60,000 nt of DNA from Nymphaea colorata (GCF_008831285.2 NC_045140.1:4383528-4443527); one strand, 5' to 3'; shown: positions 24,750 to 38,008, numbered from the stretch's first letter. A program made the numbers and translations. Notes: a model not told the origin generated them from the sequence alone.

Positions 24750-27084
24750 TATTCTGATGGACGGCTGCAGTGTTGACAAAGCAGGAAGATTCAGATAATG
24801 TTTGATGGCGATGCAATTAGGGCAGACAAATTTATTTTTTATTGTGAAACCATATACAATGTGATTGTGGGCCGGGTCGTGAATGTGGTCTCAGATGCGC
24901 CTAACTTTACTGTTTGGAAATTCGAAAGTTTCTGCAAGTCTCAATCTAGATAAGCTTTTCAATGATTCTAACATTATTAACGGTCTTCAAAGAATTAAAA
25001 ATGTGGTCATCTAATGTATAGCTGCTCCACATGTTCCTTTGGCTTTACATGTTGTCGGGTTGGTGAAAGTTTAGTCATTAGTTTGATTCTTATAAGTGCT
25101 ACTCTTTTGTACTGTAAATGGTAGCAGACACTAGTTTCGAGTTGAAATGAGTAATCGTAAGTTCTCCCAAGTCTCAAAGCAGCCCTGGACTCCAAGAGCA
25201 GAGAGAGGGTTTGTCCTGAGCAATATAAGGTAGTTGGTCGTGTTGGTGAAAGCTAGGTCATTAATTTGATTCTTACAAGTACTATTCTTTTGGACTACAA
25301 ATGGTAGCAACACTAGTTTTGAGTTGGAGGGAGTAATCATAAATTCACTCAAGTCTTGAAGCAGCCCTGGACCCCAAGAATAGGGGAGACTTTGCCCTCT
25401 TCAAGGTATCTCTACTTGGCTTTACATGTCTACAACTTTATAAAAAAATTGAAAGAGAAATTTTCGACGGCATTCCTAAATATTTACCTTTAGTGGCAAG
25501 TGCACCTTACTGATTAATACACTCAATTAAGTTTACAAGTGGTTAATCCAAAAGGTTCATAGGATTATTCATGTTAAAATTGTGAAGTGTTGAACCGACC
25601 AAAAAATTACCATTCTTCCGACTCGAAAACAAACATGAGAAAGTTACACTAGATCTGATTAATAGTACACTTATGTTTCCCTTGAATAACTTTCTAATAG
25701 TGATAAAGGAAAATAACATGTAGTGAATACATGTAATTAATCATCCGTGAGTAATATAAGTTTCATAGTTTAAACACGATTTATAGCTCAAACTTAGCTA
25801 AGTCGAAACCTGAAGAATTGGCACCACACTAGGTCAACCCCAACTTGTTCAATAACGTGCATTTTGAAAGGCAAGAATTGGTTTGATATTGGCACCTCCC
25901 TATTTGATCAGATTGATTAAGAACAATGTAAATGTGAGAAAATTGTGCAATTATACTTTAGAAATTGGAATTAGATGGTCTTTCACATCATAACTATACT
26001 TTAGAAATCTAATGTCATGTTGATATATTTGGATTTTTCATACGTATCTTTAACAAGGATCCAAATTTTGATTACCTCAAACTCCAAACATTGCAACTTA
26101 TTTAAGCATGCTTTTAAGGTAAGATTACTTTAATAACGGTATAGAAGCTTTTATTGTGTTTGAATGACACCTTCAGAGAAGTGATATTTTATGACCGGTG
26201 GTTTTTTTTTTTTTTTAATATCAGTTTCTAAACATGTTTAGGTGACAAACACAAAAATGGAAAATGTTTTTTATAATTAATTTGAGAGAGCCACGTTAAT
26301 AACTCTCTTGTGAAATCAACATTTTACCAAAACTGGGATTTTTACAAACTCAATTTCAACCATCTCCCAGACGTACCTTAAACGTCATTTTAATAACAAA
26401 ACCACGTCTTGTCTCCAAAACAATGCTTATGGGCCGACCGTTTATGTTATTGTCTTTTGCATCTAACCCAAAAATTAGTTAGTTTCATTGTACACCTTAA
26501 AAATGTTTCATGAATCTACTCCAATTTTTTGAAAAAATACATGAAATAGTTCCCTAGTAGCGACACAGCTAAATACATCATGCTAGAAAAATATGTTGCA
26601 TTATAAAAAGTGACAAAAATTTCAGACAAAAATCTAACCCAATTTTTTGCAACTCCAAATAAAGGTATTTAGTTTATCAGGTTCTACCAAAAGTGTTTTT
26701 GAAATTTGTGTGCTTTGTATAGGAGGACTATTTTATCCTACTGGCCCGTAAAGAGTCAAAACCGTCACCCTTCCCCCTATTTTCCAAAGGTATCTGCCTG
26801 GTTTGGTGCTTGGAATACTATCTTTAGTATTTTATAACTTACATATCAGTGACCATTCTTTTCCAATACAGGAAGTTGATGCCCAGACACTCGAGCCAAC
26901 CTATCCGTGACTTTTCTTTTCCAATACAAGGAGTAGATGCCTCATACACTTGAGCCAGGAATGGGCTGCCTACCAACTTCGGAGCTAAGTGCACCAACCA
27001 AGCCTCTAACCTCATCCTGCAATTGGCAGACTCGCACCTGTGATCATCTTCTTTGAATCGAGGTATTCTGCCTTTTGATATTTT
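24750..27084. repeat. segmental tandem duplication, copy 1
   Basis: The block starts with TATTCTGATGGACGGCTGCA. Landmarks along it recur in the same order in the next block. These include GGTCTCAGATGCGCCTAACT (24889 region; again near 27210), CAATAACGTGCATTTTGAAA (25850; 27777), ACAGCTAAATACATCAT (26567; 28432) and ACTTACATATCAGTG (26837; 28971). Copies are clearly diverged, with indels. No coding sequence was recognised. A perfect 10-bp hairpin (CCGTCCATCA / TGATGGACGG) marks the left boundary at 24730-24764. Confidence 0.8.
25058..25400 (+). mobile_element. two SINE-like units in tandem (183-bp period)
   Basis: GTTGGTGAAAG...TTTGATTCTTA begins at 25059 and recurs at 25242. The paired motifs resemble the A and B boxes of tRNA-derived SINEs, especially GTAACTGGTCGGG plus GTTTGATTCTCG in the related unit at 27400-27460. 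The tails (AGCAGCCCTGGACYCCAAG) also match. Diverged relatives occur near 31540-31660 and 52486-52650. SINE identity is inferred. Confidence 0.5.
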
Positions 27085-27399
27085 TATTCCGATGGACGGC
27101 TGCAGTGTTGACAAGGCCATAAGATTCAGATAATGTTTGATGCAAATGCAGTTAATGCAGACCAATTTATATTTAATTGCAGAAACATATATAATGTGGG
27201 GGTCATGAATGTGGTCTCAGATGCGCCTAACTTTACTGTTTGGAAATTGGAAACTTGCTCCAAGTCTCAATCTATATAAGCTTTTCAAAGGTTCTAGCAT
27301 TATTAACTGTCTTTAAAGAATTAAAAAATGTGGTCATCTAATGTATAGCTGCTTCATGTGTCCCCTTGGCTTTATATGTTATCTTGAGGAGGGGCATAA

Positions 27400-27600
27400 G
27401 GTAACTGGTCGGGTTGATGGGTTGGTGAAAGTCTAGTCATCAGTTTGATTCTCGTAGATGCTACTCCTTTGAACTGCAAACAGTAGCAGACATTACTTTT
27501 GAGTTGAATGAAGTAATCGTAAGTTCACCCAAGCCCCGAGGCAGGCAGCCCTTGACCTTGAGGGCAAGGGAGAAGCATTGGCCTCTAGTCTCGGTATCTC
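27400..27600 (+). mobile_element. SINE-like unit
   Basis: Single unit in the second duplicated block: GTAACTGGTCGGGT, GGTTGGTGAAAGTCTAGTCA, GTTTGATTCTCG, then AGCAGAC and GAGGCAGGCAGCCCTTGACC. The order resembles a tRNA-like SINE head. Limits are approximate. Confidence 0.45.
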
Positions 27601-28561
27601 CCCCTAGCTTTACATGTCTGTGGGCTTTATAAAAAATTTGAAAGAGGAACCTTTGATGGCATTCATATAGTGAATGCATGTAGTTAATCATGCATGAGTA
27701 ATATAAGGTAATAGTTTAAACACGATATGTAGCCCAAACCTATCTAAGACCAACATGGGTGAACCCTAATTTGTTCAATAATGTGCATTTTGAAAGACAA
27801 GAATTGTTTTGATATAAGCACCTCCCTATTAGATCAAATTGATTAGGTATAAGGGAATTAAATGGGAGAAAATAGTGCAATTATACATTAGAAATTGAAA
27901 TTTGAGATGGTTTTCCAGATCATAACTACACAAGATGTGGCCTGACCAGTTCAAACCCTAGAAATTCACTGTTAGGCTTATATATGTGGATGTTTCATAA
28001 GTATCTTTCCACAATTATCTCAAACTCCAATTAAGTTTCTTATTTATACCCACAATTTACATCAACAATAATTAAACGATATTTATTTACGTGATTACAT
28101 CAACTATTATCCGTATTTTGCCTACAATTTACATCAAGCTAATTTAACCCTTAAACGTCCTTTTGATAGTGAAACATTTATAAGTGGTTCGAGAATAGTT
28201 ACTATGTATGTTACCATAAATCTCATGCATCTAACCGAAAAATTGATTAGATTCATTATTATAGGCATTAAAAATATTTTATGAATCTGCCCCCTCAAAG
28301 ATGCACTCAAACAAGCCTTACAAATTTTGTTTAGTGTCAACGTCAAAAGAAAAGAAAGCCCAGTCATTGGTTCTGGCCCGGGTGAAACTATACATGTTCG
28401 TTACTGCTCCCCAGGTGTTGAGTTTGGCGGAACAGCTAAATACATCATAAGTCACGTCAGAAAAATATGTGACCTTATAAAAGATGACAAATTTTCAAAC
28501 AAAAATAGTAAAGGTATACAGTTTATCCAATTCTTATGTATTGGAAATTCAGGCCCACCTA

Positions 28562-28826
28562 AGGGTGTCAAATATCCTATTTAAATCAGATATCCGATCA
28601 AATTGATCCGAAAAAAATCATATATGAAAAAAAATATATTTGATTGAGATTGAGACTTGCATTTTTAGACCAATATCTTATATCCAATGCTATTATATTT
28701 TAAAAATTGGCAAAATCCATTTCAAAGTTCGGATGCGGATGTGGATTTGGATATAACTTTTGTTTATTCCTATTTGAATCCGAATTTGAATTCAAATATG
28801 TGAATAACTGATCCCTTGACATCCCT
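28562..28826. mobile_element. short TIR-like element with GGTGTCAA ends
   Basis: The left end AGGGTGTCAAATATC faces a right end that reverse complements to AGGGATGTCAAGGGATC. The body is rich in GATATCCGATC-like and GGATTTGGATAT motifs. A related element is at 55419-55870. It is absent from the equivalent position of duplication copy 1, which supports a later insertion. Confidence 0.5.
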
Positions 28827-29201
28827 AGACCCACCGACCCATGAGGGCCTAGCAGAGCTGACCAGCACTGAGCACCCAACCAAGCCTGTGCCTGGTTCAG
28901 AGTTCTGCTTGGGTTTTATCCAAGCACTAACCTGTTTAAGTGCTCGGGAATTATATCCTTAGTATGTTTTAACTTACATATCAGTGGCCCTTCTTTTTTA
29001 GTAGAAAGTTGACACCGAGACACTCAGCCAACATATCATTGACCTTTCTTTTCATGTATAGGGAGTTGACGCCCCCACACCTGAACCAGGGACGGGCTGC
29101 GTACCAACTTGGGACCCAAGCCGTTGCATTGACCCTCAGGAATCCGAGCCTCTAGCCTCATCCTTTGTTTTTGGAAAAGATGCATTTGGTACGTCACACC
29201 A

Positions 29202-29390
29202 GGGACAGAGTTAGAGCGGGGTCCGCAAAGGCCATGGCCCTATCTCAAATAAAATAAAAATTTATATGTAAAATTTTAAAAAATTTCACTTGTCGTATAT
29301 AAAAATTTTGAAAAATGATATTTCAGCTCAGGTCAAAATTTAGAAACTTTAATTGGGTCCTCCTCATAAAAAAAATTCTAACTTCGCCCC
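29202..29390 (+). repeat. dispersed GGGGC-type repeat
   Basis: Starts GGGACAGAGTTAGAGC and ends ATTCTAACTTCGCCCC. The core TCACTTGTCGTATATAAAAA and GAAAAATGATATTTC matches 37421-37588 closely. No coding capacity. Confidence 0.65.
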
Positions 29391-31084
29391 ATATCACACT
29401 TGATCATGTATAAGATGGTCGTATTTTTATCACATTTTAAATCAGTTCCTTGGGTGATGTACAATTGAAACAGTATGAGTAGTGAATCTGAGTAGGTTTA
29501 TACTTTCAACTGTATTTTAGGACAAAAAATCTTTGGATTTTTGCCATGAAGCAGGTGCAACGCCAGGAAATCCCTCGCTACATGATGCTCACAAGCATTC
29601 TGATCTTAAATAGTCATGTGAGTTTCTTCAAAGTTCAAGCAAGATTCATTCTTACACATGGATTTCATTGTAGAGCTCATTTGATAATAAACACCCACTC
29701 AGAAAAAGTAAATTTACTTCCAAACGATTAGAGAAGTGATTGATCATTTTCACTCGCAAAAGAAAAAAAAAAACGATGAAATTATCATATTGTCATATTT
29801 GAATCTATTTGAATCCAACTAATTACCCAGAACAAGGAAATACTAGAGGAAAGATATGAGATTCAGCATTTACTGAATTCAACGTGATTGGATTGTTGTA
29901 ATTGGACTTGGTTTTTGATTCAGACTGAGATTAAGACTCCTATTTTCTGCTAGTGAATTCACATCCAACTAGCATAAAATCAAACAATTGCATGAAATCA
30001 GGTCGGATACTTAGTAAATCCCGGTAAGATAATGAATTCAGATTTAGATCTGGTTATGAAACTGCATACCACCTCCAAATCTGCCCAATAATTGGATCTA
30101 TATTCCTTAAAAGAACCAACTAAACGAATCCATAAAGAGATTAAGAATTGGACAATTTTGACCGTCTGCATCCCTAATTAAACCGATCTTTGCATGTCTG
30201 TAATTGTATTTTTTTCATAACACAATGTTACTGTTTTATAAATCTTCTGCTTTAAATATTGTGGTTGATTCATAAAAAGTATTGTGACAGTGTTTTATGA
30301 ATCTACCTCAATTTTTTGAGCAGGTTCATCGAATAGTAACAAACTATTGTCATTGCCAAACGGCCATCAAGGTAAGATGACTAGGGCTTTCAATTTATTG
30401 AATGTTAATATCGGGCAATTTCTTCCTGAGTTGTTCAATGTGGTAGCACTGGTCGCATTGTATCTTCAGCTAGAAGGTATTCTTGGGGAGCCTTTCCCAA
30501 GAGGTAGTGTTCCATGAATCTGTCTTAAAAATTGAGACAAATTCATGGTAAAGGGTCAGATTTTGACCTATTTTACTTTGCAATGTGACACAATGAAGAC
30601 GGTAACTGGAAAGCTTTAATACAAAGTCTGATGCAGTGAATAGGATTTTTAGTTCCTAATTAAGCTCTACCCAACTGCCTAAGGAAAATCAATTATAGGA
30701 AATTAAAACAAAAAGAAAAAACAGAAAATAAAGGAAATAACTAATAGAGGTTTCAAAATTTCGTAAATATCTTATAAATGAGCCCTGGAAACCCTTCAAA
30801 ATAGAGGAAAAGTGGATCTATGGATCCGAATCTAGTTGCGTGGATCTACCAACATAAATATCTTGGCCATAAAGATCAGATCATTGTGTACGGATCCTTA
30901 CATTCTAGATTGAATCCAGATTCCCAAAGAAAAAAAAAATGTCAAAAGATAACTCTAAACAATTTCCTAAATGCAAAAATCTTCTATTTTATCTACTCTA
31001 ACTAAGTCTAATATTAAATGGATCTGAGTTTGCTCTTTTTCTGCTCTATGAAAGATACCAGACAATAAAAGTTTTTAGTTCGTC

Positions 31085-31121
<37 letters not shown>

Positions 31122-32335
31122 TATGTATTTCTTTAGCAATTCAACGAGGGAGCGTTGTATGCCCTTGGATGTGCTCAAAATATTTGGAATTTGTGTTCAT
31201 CATGCATAACAAATCGAATTAAATTCTTTGTCAAAATGCTTAAACTATGTTGCTTTCCATGCATATTCACCTTCTTCTTCAGTTTCCTTCCAAGGAACTG
31301 ACTCGATACTTAATAGATCATTATGGCTTTGTATTCCTGGTTGCCTTCATCCGGGTGAGAGAGAGGTTAACAACTCACTCCTTACGAAAGATGCTCAAAG
31401 GGTCCCCAATTGATTGCAGATCTCCGTGCATCCGTGGCAAATCAAACGCAACCATATGGATCTGACGATCCATTTGGTTAGTCCAAATCGAGTGATTTGA
31501 AATCGAGAGCCGCACAGAACCCGTATGACTGCGTCGTGACACTTCTGTTCTGGGGTGTTATTTTTCTAAGTTGCAAATAATGGCAAGCACTTCACTTGAA
31601 TTGAAAGGTGTACTATAAGTCCACCCAACACTCGAAACAAATCAAGATCTTAGAGGTATAAGGGTATGGGCGTGTGTTATTAATTCTTATTTTTAGCTAA
31701 GAATTTTTATTTCCTAAGTTAGTAGAAGTCTAACTTTAGTGCTTGATAATATTTGAGAAAGTTGTGACCTTTATTCAAGTATTTTAAAAAATGGATTGTC
31801 CTTTCTTTGTAAAGTAGGCAAAAGCCATGCTAGAAATTGAATTTCTTTTTTTTTTTCTTTTTTCTATGAACCACATAACCGTTTTTCGGGTTCACTTTAA
31901 AATGTTAAATGTGTGGCTTTCATTAAAAAAAATTATGAACTACGAACCTTTTCTTGAAACTATAGGCAAAGGGTAGGTCCAAGAATGAAACTTTTTCAAA
32001 AAACAATGTATTTAAATTTTTTTTTTAAAAAAATAAGTGGCCCAACCGTTTTGTACCTGCTCTAATGCACTGGGAAAACCTTTCAAGCTAACCAACGCTT
32101 TACAAGGGGCTGTTTGATTACCTTGGATTTTACATCCATGGATTTGATATGGCATGCCATCCTTTGCTGATACAAAAATTCATGATTCACCAAAATAAGG
32201 ACACTAAATCAGGCCTGAGATATACCCTTAAGATCCTTCTTTCAAAATGTTACCTTAGGACATGGTCTCAAGTAGAAGGACTAACCTAATTTATAGGTAC
32301 TTGAATCCTGATCATCTTATATCAGAGTAGATAAA

Positions 32336-32337
<2 letters not shown>

Positions 32338-32399
<62 letters not shown>
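32338..32399. repeat. (AT)n microsatellite, about 31 units
   Basis: Pure AT run in intergenic sequence. Confidence 0.97.
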
Positions 32400-32401
<2 letters not shown>

Positions 32402-33744
32402 ACCATGCCTTTTAGGGATTTTTATCCCTTCATTTTTGAGACTCATGGATATGATATGCATGTGTATGCTACTGTGGGAAAAGATCCTCCATAAAATGTA
32501 TGGTTCATTAAACTAAGGTTAGACTTAAGATCCACGTTTTACTCTTTTTGCATTGAAAAAAGTTTTGATACAAAAAAGTTTTGTTTCTCGACAAAATGCG
32601 AAAAATATCACAACTTAGCTAGCTTGTAAGAAATGCTGTGTCTAATTCTTCTCTTAAATGAACTCAGCCTTACCCTGACTTACAGTTCGGTAACACTTTC
32701 AGCCAGTACCTTCTCACAATCTGGCTCACATATTAGCAGATCCATATCTTGAACGTATTTCTGGTTTTGGATTTTGGATCTGGCATGGCCCACCGAATCT
32801 GATCCATTTCCAGTCCTACCTACAAAAATATGAACCATTTTTTGTGCATTTAAATTGTGTTGGATTAGCATGGTTAGAGCGAAAGTGGCTTGTTCCTTAG
32901 CACTTACCAAGACCCTCTTTCTTCTACTGAGGTAAAAATAGTAGAATTGAGTTGCATGCAACAAATATGCATAGGGAAAAAAAAAGAAAAGGGGAGTTGG
33001 GTATTTTGAGGATTTTTAGATAATAAATATCTTTTTTTGGATTTTTAACTTTTTCACTACTGGTTTTTTTTTTTTGTTCCTTTTGTCTTTATCAGGGAAA
33101 ATCCCTTGCGATATTCTGGCCATTAAACTCACAGTGCACAAATTTTTTTACAAATTGGGTGTGCATACAATATGATGTATAAATGCCAGATCAGATCCAT
33201 GTATAATTTGAGAGATCGTAACTCAAGGAGTTCTTTCGTTCAAGCATTTCGTAAAGGATGGTGGTTTGTGCCCCTGTACGAGTGGAAAGAATAGGCGAAT
33301 AGTTTCTGTTTTGAATTCTTTCAGTGTAAATCCTTTGTGCTGTGAAAAGGAAGGCACCAATAACCAAGTTAAAGCATAGTGAGCGCATCATCCCGATGCA
33401 CCAACAGCGGCCCTAAGCCATGGAAAAAGCAGCTTGAGGGGAGGGAAGACTTCAGTGTTCGCTTGAGTGATAGGAATAGCTTCTCGCTCATCCAAAAAAA
33501 ACATTGATCAAACACTTCGAGCCAAACACCACTTCAAAAGAGTTCCAAACAAATACAAATCTTCTTAGCCGATGTGGTCTCATGAACCTTGATCTAGTGG
33601 ATCCAAAATTCAATAATAATGGATACTCTATCCCTCAGTCTGAGTCCCTGTCCTGTAAACCCCACCTTGCTAGGTGGATTCTGAACGGGATCATCCAGTC
33701 CTGTGCGATCAATCTGAATCCCCAAAGTCCATAAAAGGTAGTGC

Positions 33745-34195
33745 TACACAACAACAAGTCCGAGCCAACTCGGGCTCGACTGAACTCGCTCGAGAAAACT
33801 TGGCCCGTGCTCAACTCGTTTATAAATGAGCTGAGTTAGTGCTTACGAAGATACTCAAAATGATAAACAAGTGGAGTTCGAGTTTCAAGAACTCAACTCA
33901 ACTCGACTCACAAACTGGTGGTCTATATAATAATGCCAAAACCGGTTCGTTGGTTTTAACTTTCAGGGTAAAAATAAATTTTCACAATTTACACGAATTA
34001 CATGGGTTAACGCTTACACGACTTAATGTCAAATGACTTGACGTCTAAATGAGTTAAATGGGTTAAACGAGTCATGTTCGAGCTCGATTTTGTGTAGTAG
34101 AATCGAACTTGATCTTGCTATGAGGAGCTTGAATCAAGTTCGAGCCGAGTCGAGAGCTCGGACTGGCCAAGCTTGTCTCAACTCGGCTTGTGTGC
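33745..34195. repeat. GAGCTC/CTCGAG-rich element
   Basis: The left part CCGAGCCAACTCGGGCTCGA and right part GAGCTCGGACTGG ... CAACTCGGCTTGTG are loosely inverted. The middle has degenerate ACTCAACTCGACTCA blocks. It is related in motif, but not closely, to 40100-40423, 42053-42420 and about 56095-56430. Limits are approximate. Confidence 0.45.
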
Positions 34196-35025
34196 AGACT
34201 TAACAAAAATGAGCAACTTGATGGTCTAGTGGGACCTATTAAGTGATATAAACCCGATCCATTAAGGGGGGCCCGGCTCAGGCTGCCTACCTGCCCCAGT
34301 CTTCTTCGATTCTTCTTCTCGTGTTGTTATCCAAAAGAAGAGATGGAAGGAAGAAACAGCCGTTTGTGGACAGACAATGGAAGACCCTTGAGTCGGACGT
34401 TCGGCATGGAATTTTATACAGACCTCTTGGATAAAAGGCAAAAACTAGGCCTTTAAAATTAAATATTGAAATAATTTCTTGCCTTAATAAAATTTAAGAA
34501 TGACTTAACAAGAAACATGTATTAAATTATATATATATTTTTAATAATTGAAACATTTTTTATAATAAAAAAAACAAACCTTAAAAAAACAACTTAAACT
34601 AAAATATTATTCACACTTTTTAAAATATTTGCTTTTATAAATTTCAGATGTCTGTCACTTGTTGGCTCGCCTAGTTGCCCTGCCGTTGTTGACGAAACGC
34701 TCCAACTTTTTTGAAAAAGTAAAAAAATAAAAAAAGGTAAAAGAAAAAGAAAAGTCTTGTTTTTGTCGCTTTAAGGCTGTGTCCCTCGCCGACTAACCCT
34801 CGGCCAGCTACGAAAATGAAAGTCAAAGTCAAAGTCAAAGTCAAAGTCTGGTCGTCCTGCCTCTATCGGCTCATTCACCAGCGGCAGTGGTGCAGTCAAA
34901 CCATACGGCATGGGCTGCGGGCTAATGTCATTTGACTTCTCTTCTTCTTCTTCAAAATTTGTGGCTTGTGAGCCCAAGAGTTTAGGCTTGCGGTTCTTGG
35001 GTGATTCTGTCCATTTCAAGGTTTT

Positions 35026-35160
35026 TATGAGGAAGGTCGAATTAAAGTGTTTAAATTTTGACTAAAGCCGAAATACCATTTTTCAAAATTTTTATATAAA
35101 ACAAATAAAATTTTTAAAATTCACATGTAAATTTTAAAAAAATAATTGAGATGAGGTCAG
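35026..35160 (-). repeat. dispersed GGGGC-type repeat, minus copy
   Basis: The body CAAAATTTTTATATAAAACA and GAGATGAGGTC are the reverse complement of the family core. Limits are approximate. Confidence 0.5.
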
Positions 35161-35992
35161 TTATTCACTTCGATCACTCAAAGTACAGAAATGGCATCCT
35201 ATTTTATGCTTTAACAATAGCAAGATTGTGCATATTTTCAAATTATTCACTTTTGCTTGTTTGAGTGAAGTGCAGAAATTGAAATTTATCTGAATGGTAG
35301 TTAGAATGAGTGGGAAGAGGCAGCTGATGTGAATTTTAATTTCAAACTCTTTAGGTCGCTTGGCAAATAAAATAGTTTGTGAGTGTTTCATGAATCTGTC
35401 CTAAAGATTGGGTAGATTCATAAACATCTAGTTCTAGTGCTTCATGAATTTGCTCCAATTTTTAAGGTAAATTTACGGGAAGCTAAAAAAAATATGTCTA
35501 ACTAATCAACAATTGTTTATAGGTCCGCTTTATTGATGATAAGGTCATAGAAAAAATTAACAATCATGTGCTACACAGTATTGTTGTTTATTACATGTAC
35601 ACCAAATTCTGTTGCATTTTAATGCATAAGCATGAATAAGCTTTTGATATAAACCAGTCTCTGATCAATATTTTTCGAAACATGAAAATACTAGAGCATG
35701 TAAAGAACGAGAATCAAGACAAATTCGTATGTATAAAGTTAATGGAATAGAGCTTCCTACAGCATTTTATGTTCGTATTCATTATCATCTCAGCATTCAA
35801 GAAAGTGTTGGTATAACATAATGGACTGATAATATTAGTTACTTTTGCAAAGAACAACTATAAAATAAGTGAAGTTGCACTAAATAATGCACTGCTAGCT
35901 AGTTGAAGTTTCGTGATAAACAAATATTATCGCATTTACTTGATTTACAGATCGATTCTTATATTCTTTTGATCAATCTTATATTCTTCTGG

Positions 35993-36026
<34 letters not shown>

Positions 36027-37045
36027 TCTACGAATGACATGTATGAAATTTGTTAAATTCATGGATTCTTCTGTCCGACCCTTTTGTCGGTCAATGACTC
36101 AATACAACAAACTTCTAACGATTATAATCATCTGGTCATTATCACACGAAAAACAATATTTTTAAAAATGTGATTTGTAGTTCATATTTTATGTTTTGAA
36201 AATGCTTAATACACTCATCAGCCCAAGATCATGTCCATCAACTTCCATATGAATCTTGGCACATTTTGTATCACTTTTCTGTCCATCAACTGCTACACCT
36301 TTCACTGTTTTAGTGACTGCCAATATCCGAGCCATGCGACCGTTTGGCAATAGGAACAGTAACATATGATTCATGTGTCAGTCTTGAAAATTGAGGTAGA
36401 TTCATATAGACTACACAGTGTTTTACGAATATATCTCAATCTTTAAAATAGAAAATCGTTAAGGTACTTTTAATGGGTATAGTGTAACTAATCGGGCTGT
36501 CATTCTCATAAGTCAATGGCGTCGAGCATGATGCCACTTCCCAATCGGCTTAGACCCTATTAAGAGAGGCTTAAGCTCTAGTTTGAGTCCCCATGAATCG
36601 ACCTGGATGGGCTCATATAAAAATTTAAATTCTTATTTTTAACTTGTTTTTATATATTTTATAAATTTAATTTAAAAAACAAAATTTAAATATTTTTTTG
36701 AGTAACTCACAGCTCTTTCAATTGAATCAGTCGGCCTACCAACCCATTTGAAGGGGGGTTAAAATGAAAATATCGTTTTCACTCACTTCTACAACCATGA
36801 AAACTCATCTAATTGTAGCAATAAGACAATTTTGTTCATAAATTATTAGATAAAATACGTTAATGTAAATAAAATGCAAAAGCCATTGAGTCACCTCTTC
36901 AAAGCACCTAAAAATAAAATATTATATATTTTTTTAAAATACTCTAAGTAGCTATGATGATTTTGGGTTTAATGAGAGGCTTGCAGCTCACAGCCCATAA
37001 AGAAACAATGGCAGCAGCAGCAGCCCATTATTCAACTTGAATCGG

Positions 37046-37195
37046 CATGGGCATGTCCCCAACTCAAAAAAAAAAAAAAATTTAAAAAAAAATCACTTGT
37101 TTTATATAAAAATTTTAAAAAATAACATTTTGGACCTAACCAAAATTTAAAAACTTTAATTCAACTCATCTCACTAAAAATTTTAGGCTCCGCCC
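37046..37195 (+). repeat. dispersed GGGGC-type repeat
   Basis: Core ATCACTTGTTTTATATAAAA and ending TTTTAGGCTCCGCCC. It lies about 225 bp upstream of a second copy in the same orientation. Confidence 0.6.
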
Positions 37196-37420
37196 ATGGG
37201 CGCTATCCCGCCACCAGAATCAAACTAAATGTGCACATTTTCATTGGGTACCTCTAACCCAACCAAATACGCTACGCCCTTTAAAAGACATTGCATCGAT
37301 TCAATATACTTTAACTTGAACCGTGCCATGGTATTAAGCCGATACACTAAGTCCAACTCGGCCGCACAGTCAATCAAATTGGAGAACCCATTTTTGAAAA
37401 ACTATTTGCCGAGTGATGAG

Positions 37421-37588
37421 GGGCGGAGCCAAAGGTAAGGACCCTGGCCCCACCTCAAAAAAATTTAAAATATTTTAAAGAAAAAAATCACTTGTCGTAT
37501 ATAAAATTTTTTAAAATGATATTTTGACCCATTTCAAAATTTAAAAACTTTAATTCGAGCCCCATCATAAAAAATTTCTGGCTCTACC
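37421..37588 (+). repeat. dispersed GGGGC-type repeat with short inverted ends
   Basis: Starts GGGCGGAGCCAAAGG and ends TTTCTGGCTCTACC, so the ends are short imperfect inverted repeats (GGCGGAGCCA against GGTAGAGCCAG). The core CACTTGTCGTATATAAAA and AATGATATTTTGACCC is shared with the copies at 29202 and 37046. A small non-autonomous DNA element is likely. Confidence 0.65.
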
Positions 37589-37910
37589 AGTGATACATGA
37601 AAGTGAATATATGAGTTGGCGGGTCAACATCTCCAAAACCATTAAACAATGTGGACCTCCCGGGTTACCCATATATATGGATGTGTACATGTCAACCATT
37701 TACTCTAGTGACCTAAACATTAGGTATTTTATGCATCATAAATGCTCATTCCTTTGCCAGCTAGATGCATCACCATATGTTTATGTAAGTTGTTTTTTGA
37801 TAGATGCAAAATATATGTGAAAATATCCAAAACAAATACCAGTCAGTCAGATCTAAAGATTGGACGGCTCAGATCTGTTTTCCGTTTTAGACAAAGAAAT
37901 GCTGAGTCAT

Positions 37911-37911
37911 G

Positions 37912-38008
<97 letters not shown>

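Larger units (their letters stand above)
27085..29160. repeat. segmental tandem duplication, copy 2
   Basis: Direct, immediately adjacent copy of 24750-27084, starting TATTCCGATGGACGGCTGCA. It contains one SINE-like unit where copy 1 has two. It also carries an extra repeat at 28562-28826, so the two copies have had different insertions since duplication. It ends in the AGCCTCTA(A/G)CCTCATCCT motif also seen at the end region of copy 1 (near 27000). Confidence 0.8.
29391..37045. other. intergenic, no gene recognised
   Basis: AT-rich. It holds AT runs at 31088-31119, 32338-32399 and about 35996-36024, a diverged SINE-like unit near 31540-31660, GAGCTC-rich sequence at about 33745-34195, a dispersed-repeat copy at 35026-35160, and partial GTTTGGCAA-type MITE copies. 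Short frames (for example 32680-32964 minus and 33504-33734 plus) show no known motif. Confidence 0.45.
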
